A stretch of 64,000 nucleotides of DNA from Candidatus Gastranaerophilales bacterium (lineage in GTDB: Bacteria > Cyanobacteriota > Vampirovibrionia > Gastranaerophilales > Gastranaerophilaceae): assembly GCA_944324915.1 (NCBI GenBank), contig CALUYD010000005.1:40512-104511 (forward strand), in the 5' to 3' direction. Position numbers and translations under genes: made by a program. Under the pieces are notes generated by a model that was given only the letters and a program-made list of their open reading frames with translations, searched no databases and was not told the origin of the DNA. This document shows, in pieces, positions 34,584 through 43,089 of the stretch (its first letter is position 1; the number at the start of each line of letters is the position of its first letter).

Positions 34584-35597
34584 ATGATATTAGTAACTGG
34601 TGGTGCAGGATACATAGGGAGTCACTTGGTCTTAACATTACTTGAGCAAGGTAAAAAAATTCTTATATACGATAATCTTTCAACTGGACATATAGAAACA
34701 ATTAAAACTTTAAAAAAATATGGCGATCTAATTTTCTATCATGGCGATTTAAATGATTATACATATTTAAATGATATTCTCTTGCAAAACAAAATTGATG
34801 CAGTAATGCATTTTGCTGCATTTTCGCAAGTTGGCGAAAGCGTTACCAATCCATATAAATATTATAAAAACAATGTTATTGGAACCATTAACCTATTGAA
34901 AGCAATGCTAAACAATAACATTAAAAAAATTGTTTTCTCGTCCACTGCTGCTATTTATGGCGAACCTATTTATACACCAATTGACGAAAAACATCCTCAA
35001 AACCCAATCAATCCATACGGTCAAACCAAATTAATGATTGAGTGCATCATGGATGATTATGATAAAGCGTATGGGCTAAAATCAGTCAGATTAAGATATT
35101 TTAACGTTATAGGTGCTGATTCAAAATCAAGAATTGGTGAATGGCACAATCCTGAAACACATTTAATTCCAAATATTTTAAAATCAACATTTAACAGAAA
35201 AACTCCTTTTTATATATTTGGTGATGATTACAATACAAAAGACGGAACCTGCGTTAGGGATTATATTAATATAGAAGATTTGGTGAATGCTCATATTTTG
35301 GCTTTAAGCTATTTAAAAAATAATGGCAAAACAAACTATTTTAATTTAGGTACAAACAAAGGCAATACCGTCAAAGAAATTTTTTCAATATGCGAAAAGG
35401 TTGCAGGCAAAAATATTCCTGCTAATATAAAACCTCGTAGATTAGGTGATCCTGCAATACTTGTTGCAGATAATACAAAAGCAAAAGAAATTTTAGGTTG
35501 GACACCAAATAAAACTCTTGAAGACAGCATAAAAACTGCTTATGCATGGGAGCAAAAATTAAACAACTGCAAAAGGATAGCAAATTATGCAGAATAA
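34584..35597 (+). CDS. galE: UDP-glucose 4-epimerase
   Basis: A 337-residue extended short-chain dehydrogenase. It has NAD-binding GGAGYIGSH at residues 6-14, a YGQTK catalytic Tyr/Lys pair near residue 148, SSTAAIYGEP before it, and a C-terminal GEWHNPETHLIP, typical of GalE rather than other epimerases. It interconverts UDP-glucose and UDP-galactose (possibly also the N-acetyl forms), supplying donors to the GT8 and GT2 enzymes around it. AAGGGA precedes the ATG. Confidence 0.92.
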   Translation: MILVTGGAGYIGSHLVLTLLEQGKKILIYDNLSTGHIETIKTLKKYGDLIFYHGDLNDYTYLNDILLQNKIDAVMHFAAFSQVGESVTNPYKYYKNNVIGTINLLKAMLNNNIKKIVFSSTAAIYGEPIYTPIDEKHPQNPINPYGQTKLMIECIMDDYDKAYGLKSVRLRYFNVIGADSKSRIGEWHNPETHLIPNILKSTFNRKTPFYIFGDDYNTKDGTCVRDYINIEDLVNAHILALSYLKNNGKTNYFNLGTNKGNTVKEIFSICEKVAGKNIPANIKPRRLGDPAILVADNTKAKEILGWTPNKTLEDSIKTAYAWEQKLNNCKRIANYAE

Positions 35598-36393
35598 AAT
35601 TTTTACATTTTGGGAGCCAAAAGACACAATTCCTCCTTACATAGAATTATGCATAGAAAGTTGGAGAAAATATCTGCCTGACTACAAAATAATTATTCTA
35701 AACTATTCAAATTTATTTGAATGGATTGACAAAAATATATTTGACGAAGTTTTGTACACTGATTTTTCATTACCACTGCAATCGGATGCTATTAGATGCG
35801 CAATTTTAAAAAAATATGGTGGAATTTGGTTTGATGCTGACACTATTGTTACATCAAATAAAATTAATAATATACTAAATACAAACTCTGATATTACTTT
35901 AATTGGCACACATATTGCTTTTATAAAAGCAAATAAAAATTGTTCAATCTTAAATAAATGGTTTGAAGAAATCAATATAAAAATTGCAAAATATCGAGAT
36001 TTTAAAAAAAATTATAACAATATGTCTTTCGTAAAAAAAATTTTAAACAATAAAAATTTAAAAAAATACAAAAGTTGGGACTACTTAGGCAATTCAATTA
36101 TAAATAATTTAATTAAAGATAATGCATACAAAAAGACAATAATAGACAAATACAATTCAAAAGCTTTTCCTGAAATTAATTGGGCAAAAATAAATAATAA
36201 AAATTTAAAATTAAGCAAGATATATCGACATTTTTATTTTAAAAATGATTTTTCAAGTTTTGCTTTGGATAACAATTGTGGCATTATTTGTCTTCATAAT
36301 TCTTGGACTCCAACAGAAATAAAAAAAATGAATAAAAAAAAGTTTTTTAAATTAGGAAATACTTTATCAGAAATACTTAGAAAAATTTTATAA
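35587..36393 (+). CDS. GT32-like glycosyltransferase
   Basis: A 268-residue protein of the sugar-binding DXD (Gly_transf_sug, OCH1/capsular) type. KIFTFWEPKDTIPPY opens the fold. SDAIRCAILKKYGGIWFDADTI carries the DXD motif near residue 90. A C-terminal CLHNSW also fits the family. It overlaps galE by 11 bases, which suggests coupled translation. The donor is unknown. Confidence 0.83.
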   Translation: MQNKIFTFWEPKDTIPPYIELCIESWRKYLPDYKIIILNYSNLFEWIDKNIFDEVLYTDFSLPLQSDAIRCAILKKYGGIWFDADTIVTSNKINNILNTNSDITLIGTHIAFIKANKNCSILNKWFEEINIKIAKYRDFKKNYNNMSFVKKILNNKNLKKYKSWDYLGNSIINNLIKDNAYKKTIIDKYNSKAFPEINWAKINNKNLKLSKIYRHFYFKNDFSSFALDNNCGIICLHNSWTPTEIKKMNKKKFFKLGNTLSEILRKIL

Positions 36394-36404
36394 TAAGGAG
36401 AAAT

Positions 36405-38228
36405 ATGAAATTAGAAACAACAACAGCAAAAAACTCATTTAAATATAATTGGCTATTATCGCGTATCTTTCCATATATAAAACCGTATCTATTTAGAATT
36501 TTACTAGGGTTTATTGTTGCAATACCACTGGGTTTGTTAGATGGTATAACAGCCTTTGCTCTAAAACCGTATATGGATTATGTCATTGGAGGTAAAGATT
36601 TTGCTGTTAATTGGCATGGAATTAGTTTTTCTATAAATTCTATACAAATGGCATATGTACTCCCTATTGGTGTAATTTTATTTGCTGCATTTCAAGGTAT
36701 TTTAAGGTATTTTAATGGATATTTATCAACTTGGACATCTCAAAGAATTACAAATGATGTTAAATTTGATTTATTTGATAGATTAATTCATATGCATCCA
36801 CAATTTTTCGATGAAAACTCATCAGGTGTAATTATACAACGATACATGAATGATCCTGCAACGGCTTCAAACGGCATTATTGAAAATATTAAAACTATAA
36901 CTACGAGTTTATTTGGAGCATTAGGCTTAATTGTTGTTATGTTTTATAGCTCTTGGAAACTTGCCATCATTGGTGTTGTTGTTCTTTGTGCGGCGTTTTT
37001 ACCTGTAGCATTAATTAGAAAAAAAATCAAAGAGGCTTCTAATAAAAATATGGTAATTGGGGGAAATATCACAACCAATATCAACGAAACATACTCTGGC
37101 AACAAAATTATGGCGGCATACGAACTTCAAAATAGACAAAATAAATATTTCAAAGAACAAACTTGGAAATCCTTTAATATAAATATGTCATTATATAAAC
37201 GTACCGGCTGGATGAGCCCGATTATGTATATTATTGCATCATTCGGTATTGCAACAGTTCTTGGAGTTGGAACATATTTAATTAATAGTGGCGATATGAC
37301 AGCTGGCTCATTTGCCTCGTTTGTAACTTCATTATTATTACTTTACAAGCCGGTAAAGACATTAGGAAATACTTTAACAAGTATTCAAAATATTTTTGTT
37401 GCAATGGGACGCGTATTCGAATTGTTCGATTTAGAAACAGAAATAAAAGACTGTACGAATCCTAAAACACTTAAAGGTATTAACAATAATATTTCTTTTG
37501 AACATGTTAATTTTGAATATATTCCTAATCACCCAGTTTTAAAAGATATAAATTTAAATATCTTTAAAAATGAAACAGTTGCTATTGTTGGAAACTCTGG
37601 TGGAGGCAAATCAACAATAGTAAATCTTCTACCGAGATTTTATGATATTAAAAGTGGTTCAATAAAATTTGACGGCACAGACATTAGAGAGTATTCTATA
37701 AAATCTTTAAGGCGCAATATTTCTATAGTTTTCCAAGATAATTTCTTGTATTCAGGCACAATAAAAGAAAATATTATGATGGGCAATCCTAATGCCACAA
37801 AAGAAGAATTAATATCTGCAATAAAGTCAGCACATTTAGAAGAGACAATAAAAGAACTTCCTAATGGATTAGACACAATGCTTGGTGAACGTGGATTAAC
37901 GTTATCTGGAGGACAAAGACAACGTGTTGCAATTGCAAGAGCAATGCTTAGAAATGCTCCTATTGTTATTTTAGACGAAGCAACTTCAGCCCTTGATAAT
38001 GAATCAGAAGCAATTGTTCAAAAGGCAATGGATAATTTAATACAAAATAAAACTGTATTTATCATTGCACATAGACTTTCAACGATTAAGAATGCTGATA
38101 GGATTGCAGTTATAAATGAGGGTGAATTAGTAGAACTTGGTTCACATGAAGAATTGATGAATATTAAAAATGGGCAATATAAAGCACTTTATGAAATGCA
38201 GTTTAAAAAACAGGAGTTAAAAATATAA
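36405..38228 (+). CDS. MsbA-like ABC exporter (glycan locus copy)
   Basis: A 607-residue half-transporter: six transmembrane segments in residues 1-330, then the ATPase domain. Walker A GNSGGGKST is near residue 396, the signature LSGGQRQRVAIARAM near 500, Walker B VILDEATSALD, and the switch IAHRLSTI. By eye it is a close paralogue of the exporter at 61217-63034, differing mostly in residues 50-130 and the start of the ATPase domain. It closes the glycan locus and probably flips a lipid-linked product. GGAG precedes the ATG. Confidence 0.92.
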   Translation: MKLETTTAKNSFKYNWLLSRIFPYIKPYLFRILLGFIVAIPLGLLDGITAFALKPYMDYVIGGKDFAVNWHGISFSINSIQMAYVLPIGVILFAAFQGILRYFNGYLSTWTSQRITNDVKFDLFDRLIHMHPQFFDENSSGVIIQRYMNDPATASNGIIENIKTITTSLFGALGLIVVMFYSSWKLAIIGVVVLCAAFLPVALIRKKIKEASNKNMVIGGNITTNINETYSGNKIMAAYELQNRQNKYFKEQTWKSFNINMSLYKRTGWMSPIMYIIASFGIATVLGVGTYLINSGDMTAGSFASFVTSLLLLYKPVKTLGNTLTSIQNIFVAMGRVFELFDLETEIKDCTNPKTLKGINNNISFEHVNFEYIPNHPVLKDINLNIFKNETVAIVGNSGGGKSTIVNLLPRFYDIKSGSIKFDGTDIREYSIKSLRRNISIVFQDNFLYSGTIKENIMMGNPNATKEELISAIKSAHLEETIKELPNGLDTMLGERGLTLSGGQRQRVAIARAMLRNAPIVILDEATSALDNESEAIVQKAMDNLIQNKTVFIIAHRLSTIKNADRIAVINEGELVELGSHEELMNIKNGQYKALYEMQFKKQELKI

Positions 38229-38312
38229 AAAAGATAAACAAAATTCACTTAATATGCTCTTGGATAATTTTGCACAAAAAATAGCATTGTAATTAATTGA
38301 ATTAATATTTAT

Positions 38313-38375
38313 AAACAAACCTTTTCTTTTAAATTAAGTTTTATTGAAAAGCTTAAAAGAAATATTTTGTTTTTT
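38313..38375. terminator. Possible weak terminator after the glycan locus
   Basis: An imperfect inverted repeat around TTTCTTTTAA (38323-38332) and TTAAAAGAAA (38353-38362), with outer AACAAA / TTTGTT pairing and a T-run after it. The stem is all A and T, so it is weak. It lies between the exporter stop and the converging frameshifted glycosyltransferase. Confidence 0.35.
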
Positions 38376-38412
38376 ATTCAGTAAAAATTAATACAATATC
38401 TTAAATTGGCAA

Positions 38413-39463
38413 TTAAATAATATTCTTTTTAATAACAAAGCTAAAACCTAAAATATTAATATATTTTATTTTTACATTATTACCTCCTTTTTTATTTTTA
38501 ACTGCAAAAATTTTTTCCCAAAAAGAAAACTTGGATTTTATCGATGAGTCATCTTTGGCTTTTTCTACAAGTTTTTTGTATTTTTTTAAAGATAATATTT
38601 CCTTGCATTTTATTAAATACTCATTAATTTTTTCTTCAGGAGTGCGTTTTACACATCTAAAAAGAAGCTTTTCTACATAAATTTTAAAATCATCTTCCAT
38701 TGTTTTAAATAAGCTATGTTTGATTAAAAAAGCTTTTATTCTGTTAATAATATCAAATATAAATAAAATTTCATCAGATGTTTTATGTGCAAAAGAAGAT
38801 GTTCTGCGACGATAATTATAAAAAGCGCCGTTATCATAATATATTTTATCTGCCAAAAGCAAAGCTGAAATGCTAAACAAATGATCTTCCCCGATTCTGT
38901 ATGGAGCAAATGCAATATTATTTTTTTTAATAAAATCAGATGAATAAACTTTATTCCATACAACATAATTAATGCTTGTCAGACGTCTTTGCGGTTTTAA
39001 TTTTTTCCAATTGAAACAAGTGTTGGGCTTTATTATGCATCCAAATTTTATTGATTTTTGTTCAAAATCAGATATTTTCTTATCATTTGTTCCATCCTCA
39101 AAATAAAAATGATTAAACAATATCATTGTAGCGTTTGTTTCTTTAAATCTTTTATAAAGTTGTTCTAGCATATTATTTTCTATATAATCATCCGGATCAA
39201 CAAATGCTATATATTCACCTTTTGCAACCTCTATTCCTTTATTTCTGGCAACACCTTGCCCTTGATTTTTTTGAGAAATAACAATAAAACGATTATCCTT
39301 TTTTTGCATATTCAGTTAAAATTTCAAGAGAATTGTCTGTTGAATTATCATTAATGCATATTACTTCAAAATCTTGCAAAGTTTGATTGATTATACTATT
39401 TAGACATTCTCTTAAATATTCTTCCATATTATAGACAGGAATAATTATACTGAATTTTACCAT
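38413..39463 (-). pseudogene. Family 2 glycosyltransferase broken by a one-base frameshift
   Basis: The N-terminus starts at the ATG at 39463 behind an AAAGGT site and reads VKFSIIIPVYNMEEYLRECL, then CINDNSTDNS, up to a premature TAA. The remaining 298 residues continue in the neighbouring frame (QGQGVARNKGIEVAKGEYIAFVDPDDYIE). The shift falls in a run of seven A (39299-39305 on the plus strand); six A would restore one frame of about 350 residues. Domain content is otherwise intact, with the DXD motif present. It ends in a LGFSFVIKK tail like other locus enzymes. It may be phase-variable, recently dead or a sequencing error. Confidence 0.82.
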
Positions 39464-39490
39464 TTATTTTACCTTTCAGATATTACAATC

Positions 39491-39612
39491 TTAATTTAAA
39501 TAAATAAGATTGTACCATTTAATTAATAATTTTTCATTCTTTATAATCTTTCTATATTTATCATCACTTGCTTCTTTAAGCCAAATGTTTTGCGCTTCTT
39601 TGTATTTATACT
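39491..39612 (-). pseudogene. Possible C-terminal gene remnant
   Basis: About 39 codons directly beside the dispersed repeat read KYKEAQNIWLKEASDDKYRKII then a basic hydrophobic end and a TAA. The residue mix (amphipathic, Lys-rich) looks like the end of a real protein of this locus, while the upstream part of the frame lies in the repeat and looks random. It may be the tail of a gene cut by the repeat. Weak evidence. Confidence 0.3.
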
Positions 39613-39745
39613 TTTGAAGTATGAGCTGTACTCTGAAGGAGTAGGTGAAAACGAAAAAGCACAAGGATGCGAGTCCGTGGCGGTAGACTGTTGAAGTCCG
39701 GTGGATAAAGAAAATCGTATCAAGCAATGTGGAAATCTTTGATTA
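39609..39745 (+). repeat. Dispersed structured repeat, copy 2
   Basis: The first 75 bases match copy 1 (18722-18796) with seven substitutions and no gaps. Changes in the hairpin (ACTCC/GGAGT there, ACTCT/GGAGT here) keep the pairing as T-G. A later block (GGAAATCTTTGATT) also matches. Unlike copy 1 it is not beside an RNA gene. Overlapping open frames on the minus strand are artefacts of the repeat. The rest of the 39464-39854 gap holds only AT-rich DNA and the gene remnant. Confidence 0.8.
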
Positions 39746-39854
39746 AATTGCATTGCACAAAATAAATGAAAATCTTGCATATATTTAATTAGCTTTTAAT
39801 ATTTGTAATACTAATCCACCATTGCAATAAATATCAAAAAACAAAAAATAACCC

Positions 39855-40556
39855 TTATCTCAAATCAATCTTTGTAATCCTATAACTATCAACCGTTTGA
39901 TAATAAATCGGAGCCATAAATTCTTGTTTTGAATTTGCTTTAAGAGAATAAATTTTGCCTCTTGTAAAATTTATAAAATTTTTATTTCCATCAAACAACT
40001 CTATTTTTATCTCAACATTTTTAGCAGGATAATTTGTAGTGTTTTCTACAACCCCGCAAATCATCAAATTACCCTTTAGATCTTGACACATGTTATCCTT
40101 AACAACCTTGATGCCACTTTTAGCTATTATGGTTTCTTTTTGTTGGGTTGAATTTGTTTGTTCTTGTGTTTGAGGTGTTATTTTTTCTTCTTTAATATCA
40201 ATCAATTTTGTTTTTATTTTCATTACTTTTTGAACATAAAAAACAGACCAACCGAAAGTAAATATAACAGCAAGAGTTATAAGCCCGCTTGCAAGTTTAG
40301 AGTTATGATTAATCAAAGGATTGTCGTTAGAATCTCTAAAATCATTTCTAAATAGCGAAACAATATCAATTAAAAACCAAATAATAAATCCGCCGCAAGT
40401 TAAAAATTGGAATATTCCTATAAGATAATAGCCTGTATAAAAGCGATGCATTCCCAAAAAACCCAAAAAAGTGCACAACAAAAATGCAACAGAAGAAGAT
40501 TTTTCTTTGTGGGTTACATTTTTAATTTTTATTAATTCCAAATTTTTACTAGGCAT
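39855..40556 (-). CDS. TM2-domain membrane protein with C-terminal FxLYD-like domain
   Basis: A 233-residue protein. A TM2 domain lies at about residues 20-70: two helices around FLGMHRFYTGYYLIGIFQFLT, then WFLIDIVSLF. A third helix follows near residue 95 (LASGLITLAVIFTFGWSVFYV). After a Gln/Thr-rich linker, the last 90 residues look like a beta-sandwich FxLYD domain (ICGVVENTTNYPAKNVEIKIELFD), usually outside the membrane. Function unknown. It is divergent from the carbonic anhydrase gene. Confidence 0.75.
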   Translation of the reverse strand: MPSKNLELIKIKNVTHKEKSSSVAFLLCTFLGFLGMHRFYTGYYLIGIFQFLTCGGFIIWFLIDIVSLFRNDFRDSNDNPLINHNSKLASGLITLAVIFTFGWSVFYVQKVMKIKTKLIDIKEEKITPQTQEQTNSTQQKETIIAKSGIKVVKDNMCQDLKGNLMICGVVENTTNYPAKNVEIKIELFDGNKNFINFTRGKIYSLKANSKQEFMAPIYYQTVDSYRITKIDLR

Positions 40557-40683
40557 TATATTAAACCGTTTAGTTTAATATACATTATTTTAAGCATTTG
40601 TTGAAATACTATTTTTGAATTAAATAATTTACTTTTGCTTTTTTTGGAGTTAATCTATTTGAAGAATAGTTATAGAGGTGATT

Positions 40684-41358
40684 ATGAAAAAAACATTATG
40701 TGCTTTTGGTGTTTTATTTGCCCTATCTTTTAATATGAATGCGGTTTTAGCTAATACAAATATTGATAATTTATCAGCTAAAGATGCTATTCAAAAATTA
40801 AAAGACGGCAATAAAAGATTTGCAAAAGCAAAATCTCAACATCCGGATGAATCAAAAGAAAGAAGAAATGAAATGCTAAAAGGTCAACATCCTTTTGTTG
40901 TTATTCTTTCTTGTTCTGATTCTCGTGTACCGCCTGAACTTATTTTCGACCAAGGTTTAGGAGATATTTTCGAAATAAGAAACGCCGGAAATGTCTTAAA
41001 TGAACATGTTATAGGCAGTATTGAATATGCTGTTATGCACTGCGGTGTTAAACTAATTGTTATAATGGGACACCAAGATTGTGGCGCTATTGCCGCTACT
41101 TTATCAGGTGTTTCTGAAACAAAATACATAAAAGCTCTTGAAGATTCAATAAAACCAGCTATTGATGATTGCAAAGAACAAGGACTTGAAATTAATTCCG
41201 ATAACGTCGTAAAAGCTCATGTTATGCAAGATATAGAAGAATTAATGGCTCAAGATACTGAACTTGTTAAATATATGAAAGAACATGATGTAAAAATCGT
41301 TCCTGCATATTATCATCTTGATAGCGGAAAAGTCGATTTTATGAAACTTAAAAAATAA
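40684..41358 (+). CDS. Beta-class carbonic anhydrase, exported
   Basis: A 224-residue protein starting at the ATG at 40684 just after an AGAGGTGA site; a GTG two codons earlier lies in that site. Residues 1-22 are a signal peptide (ending AVLA), so the enzyme is periplasmic. Zinc ligands and the Asp/Arg dyad are visible: CSDSR near residue 78, then GHQDCGA near residue 130. It interconverts CO2 and bicarbonate. Most beta enzymes are cytosolic, but exported ones are known. A terminator follows. Confidence 0.92.
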   Translation: MKKTLCAFGVLFALSFNMNAVLANTNIDNLSAKDAIQKLKDGNKRFAKAKSQHPDESKERRNEMLKGQHPFVVILSCSDSRVPPELIFDQGLGDIFEIRNAGNVLNEHVIGSIEYAVMHCGVKLIVIMGHQDCGAIAATLSGVSETKYIKALEDSIKPAIDDCKEQGLEINSDNVVKAHVMQDIEELMAQDTELVKYMKEHDVKIVPAYYHLDSGKVDFMKLKK

Positions 41359-41370
41359 TGATAAAAATAA

Positions 41371-41395
41371 AAAGCGGTTTTAAAAACCGCTTTTT
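41371..41395. terminator. Bidirectional terminator
   Basis: AAAGCGGTTTT / AAAACCGCTTT hairpin flanked by A-run and TTTTT. It ends the carbonic anhydrase transcript and, on the other strand, the converging prepilin-like gene whose stop is at 41394. Confidence 0.88.
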
Positions 41396-42341
41396 AATAT
41401 CTTGTATGAATTGAGCTATCTATTACAACTCTGCAACTATATGTTCCGCCTTTACAACCCTCGTCGGTTTTATCCTTTGCAAGTTGTTTATAGCTTTCTT
41501 CTGTTTTTAGTCTTAAATCTCTACCATCGTAACATTGTCTTATGTTACTGTTGTTGTATATATCATCTTGTGAAAACATTATACTAAAAGGTATATCAAT
41601 ATGTCTTTGAACTTCTCCTATGGTACTTGATGGCCATGCGCCATAAACGGCGTCATAATAGCTCATTGAACCGGATGAACGATTAGTAAGCACTCCATCA
41701 TCACCAACTTTTGAAGGATATATTATTTTTGCTGTTATATAATTGCTTGAATAAACAGGATAACCCATAGGAATAACTTCACCCCTTCTTGTAACCGCAA
41801 AAGGAACAATATCAGGAAGAATTTGTTCTCCCTCGCATGTAATTCTATTTGGTCGTTTTTCTCCGTTTATATCAACATAAACTACAAAATAATCAAGCGA
41901 ATTAGTGTTTCCAAAAGTATCATCAGCTTCAATTGATTTCATATCACTAAAATAAAATCTAAATGAGTTTGAAGCAATAAAATGCGGAGCTTTATTATCG
42001 ATATTATCTGCCATATCGTTAATTGGTGTTAAATTTTCACAATTTTTTTCAGACGTATTTATAAACTCGGTTAATCTTGAACACAACGCTTGAGGGGTGG
42101 TTGGAAATTGTCTTGGACCAATTCTGCAATCAGGATCTGAGCTATTTTCATCAGGACAATACATATCAGCCAAAACATTATATGCAGCCTTTCTTAGCGC
42201 ATTATATGCAGTGTAATAAGGTTGTCCGTATTGGTTAGATTTTGTGTTTAATATAATAAGTTCAGCAATTAATATAAACCCGATAAGAGTTAATATTATA
42301 AGTACCTCTATCATTGTAAATGCTTTTTTTCTTGATTTCAT
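41394..42341 (-). CDS. Prepilin-like protein (type IV pilin N-terminus)
   Basis: A 315-residue protein starting at the fourth codon of the longest frame, with an AGGA site at good spacing. The N-terminus KSRKKAFTMIEVLIILTLIGFIL is a prepilin peptidase site (cut before Phe, Glu at +5) and hydrophobic helix. The exported part has paired Cys (YCPDENSSDPDC, NTSEKNC) and strand-like repeats ending RVVIDSS. It is likely a minor pilin or pseudopilin. It is transcribed divergently from the four-gene prepilin run. Confidence 0.8.
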   Translation of the reverse strand: MKSRKKAFTMIEVLIILTLIGFILIAELIILNTKSNQYGQPYYTAYNALRKAAYNVLADMYCPDENSSDPDCRIGPRQFPTTPQALCSRLTEFINTSEKNCENLTPINDMADNIDNKAPHFIASNSFRFYFSDMKSIEADDTFGNTNSLDYFVVYVDINGEKRPNRITCEGEQILPDIVPFAVTRRGEVIPMGYPVYSSNYITAKIIYPSKVGDDGVLTNRSSGSMSYYDAVYGAWPSSTIGEVQRHIDIPFSIMFSQDDIYNNSNIRQCYDGRDLRLKTEESYKQLAKDKTDEGCKGGTYSCRVVIDSSIHTRY

Positions 42342-42418
42342 ATCCAACATCCTATTTTTGAAAATATATTAACATATATATTAAATAAATTAAAATTTTT
42401 TAACAAAATTAAAGAATT

Positions 42419-42446
42419 TTGCATTTCATCCGAATAATATTATAAT
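42419..42446 (+). promoter_or_regulatory. Promoter of the prepilin run
   Basis: TTGCAT (42419-42424), a 16-base spacer and TATAAT (42441-42446). Start is expected near 42453, giving a very short leader with an AAAGG site before the ATG at 42463. Confidence 0.5.
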
Positions 42447-42462
42447 AAAATAAAAAAGGTAG

Positions 42463-43089
42463 ATGGAATTGCGCAGAAGCGGATTTACAATAGCTGAGTT
42501 TGTTATAAGCCTGATGGTAATGTTTATCATTATGGGTTCTGTTATTACGGTAACTTTTAAAAAGGCTAAGCAAACAATAAATAAATATTTAGCAGAAGGT
42601 TATGAAGTATGCGATTGCACTTCGGGAACTGACTATTGCTTAATTACAATCGATAATAATTCAGGAAGAAATGAATTTTATACGGTTCAAATATTAGGTG
42701 GCGGTGCAGCAGGAAGTGCCGAAAAAGGTGGCGCTGCAGGTGAAACAAAAATTGTTCACTACCCTACTTTAAATGGACAATATTATATTAAATTAGGTGC
42801 CGGCGGCGAATATGGCGGTGATAACATAAACGGCGGCAATACTGCAATATACAAAGTTTTAGATAACGGCAAATTTGAATTGCTGGAATTTGCAATGGGC
42901 GGTGTTGGTTCAAAAGAAAAAATAGACATAGCATCTTTGCCTCCGGGAGTTACTTCTAGCGATTTAGCCAAAGGTGAAAAACCAAATTTTGAAGCATCAT
43001 CTGCTGATGAAGTTTCGATGATGCAATGCGGTGCAGGTGGCGATGCAGGCCGTAATGGTGCAATGGGTGGGGTAATAATAAAATGGTAA
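42463..43089 (+). CDS. Glycine-rich prepilin-like protein
   Basis: A 208-residue protein with a prepilin N-terminus (RRSGFTIAEFVISLMVMFIIMG). After the helix it carries a glycine-rich fold of the kind seen in Gly_rich domains of phage tail and surface proteins: TVQILGGGAAGSAEKGGAAG, YIKLGAGGEYGGDN, and a final CGAGGDAGRNGAMGGVIIKW. The usual element order of such domains (strand, Gly loop, Tyr/Phe strand, Gly loop, final GxxGxVIIxW) is kept. It is likely a surface-displayed pilin subunit or tip. It overlaps the next gene by seven bases. Confidence 0.78.
   Translation: MELRRSGFTIAEFVISLMVMFIIMGSVITVTFKKAKQTINKYLAEGYEVCDCTSGTDYCLITIDNNSGRNEFYTVQILGGGAAGSAEKGGAAGETKIVHYPTLNGQYYIKLGAGGEYGGDNINGGNTAIYKVLDNGKFELLEFAMGGVGSKEKIDIASLPPGVTSSDLAKGEKPNFEASSADEVSMMQCGAGGDAGRNGAMGGVIIKW

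Noticed and set aside
39541..39780. Minus-strand frame over the second repeat copy
   Set aside because: The same repeat-driven frame as at 18.7 kb. The similarity is explained by the DNA repeat.
40561..40578. TTAAAC-CGTTTA-GTTTAA palindrome upstream of the carbonic anhydrase as an operator
   Set aside because: An AT-rich palindrome of this size is expected by chance in this DNA, and no regulator is adjacent.
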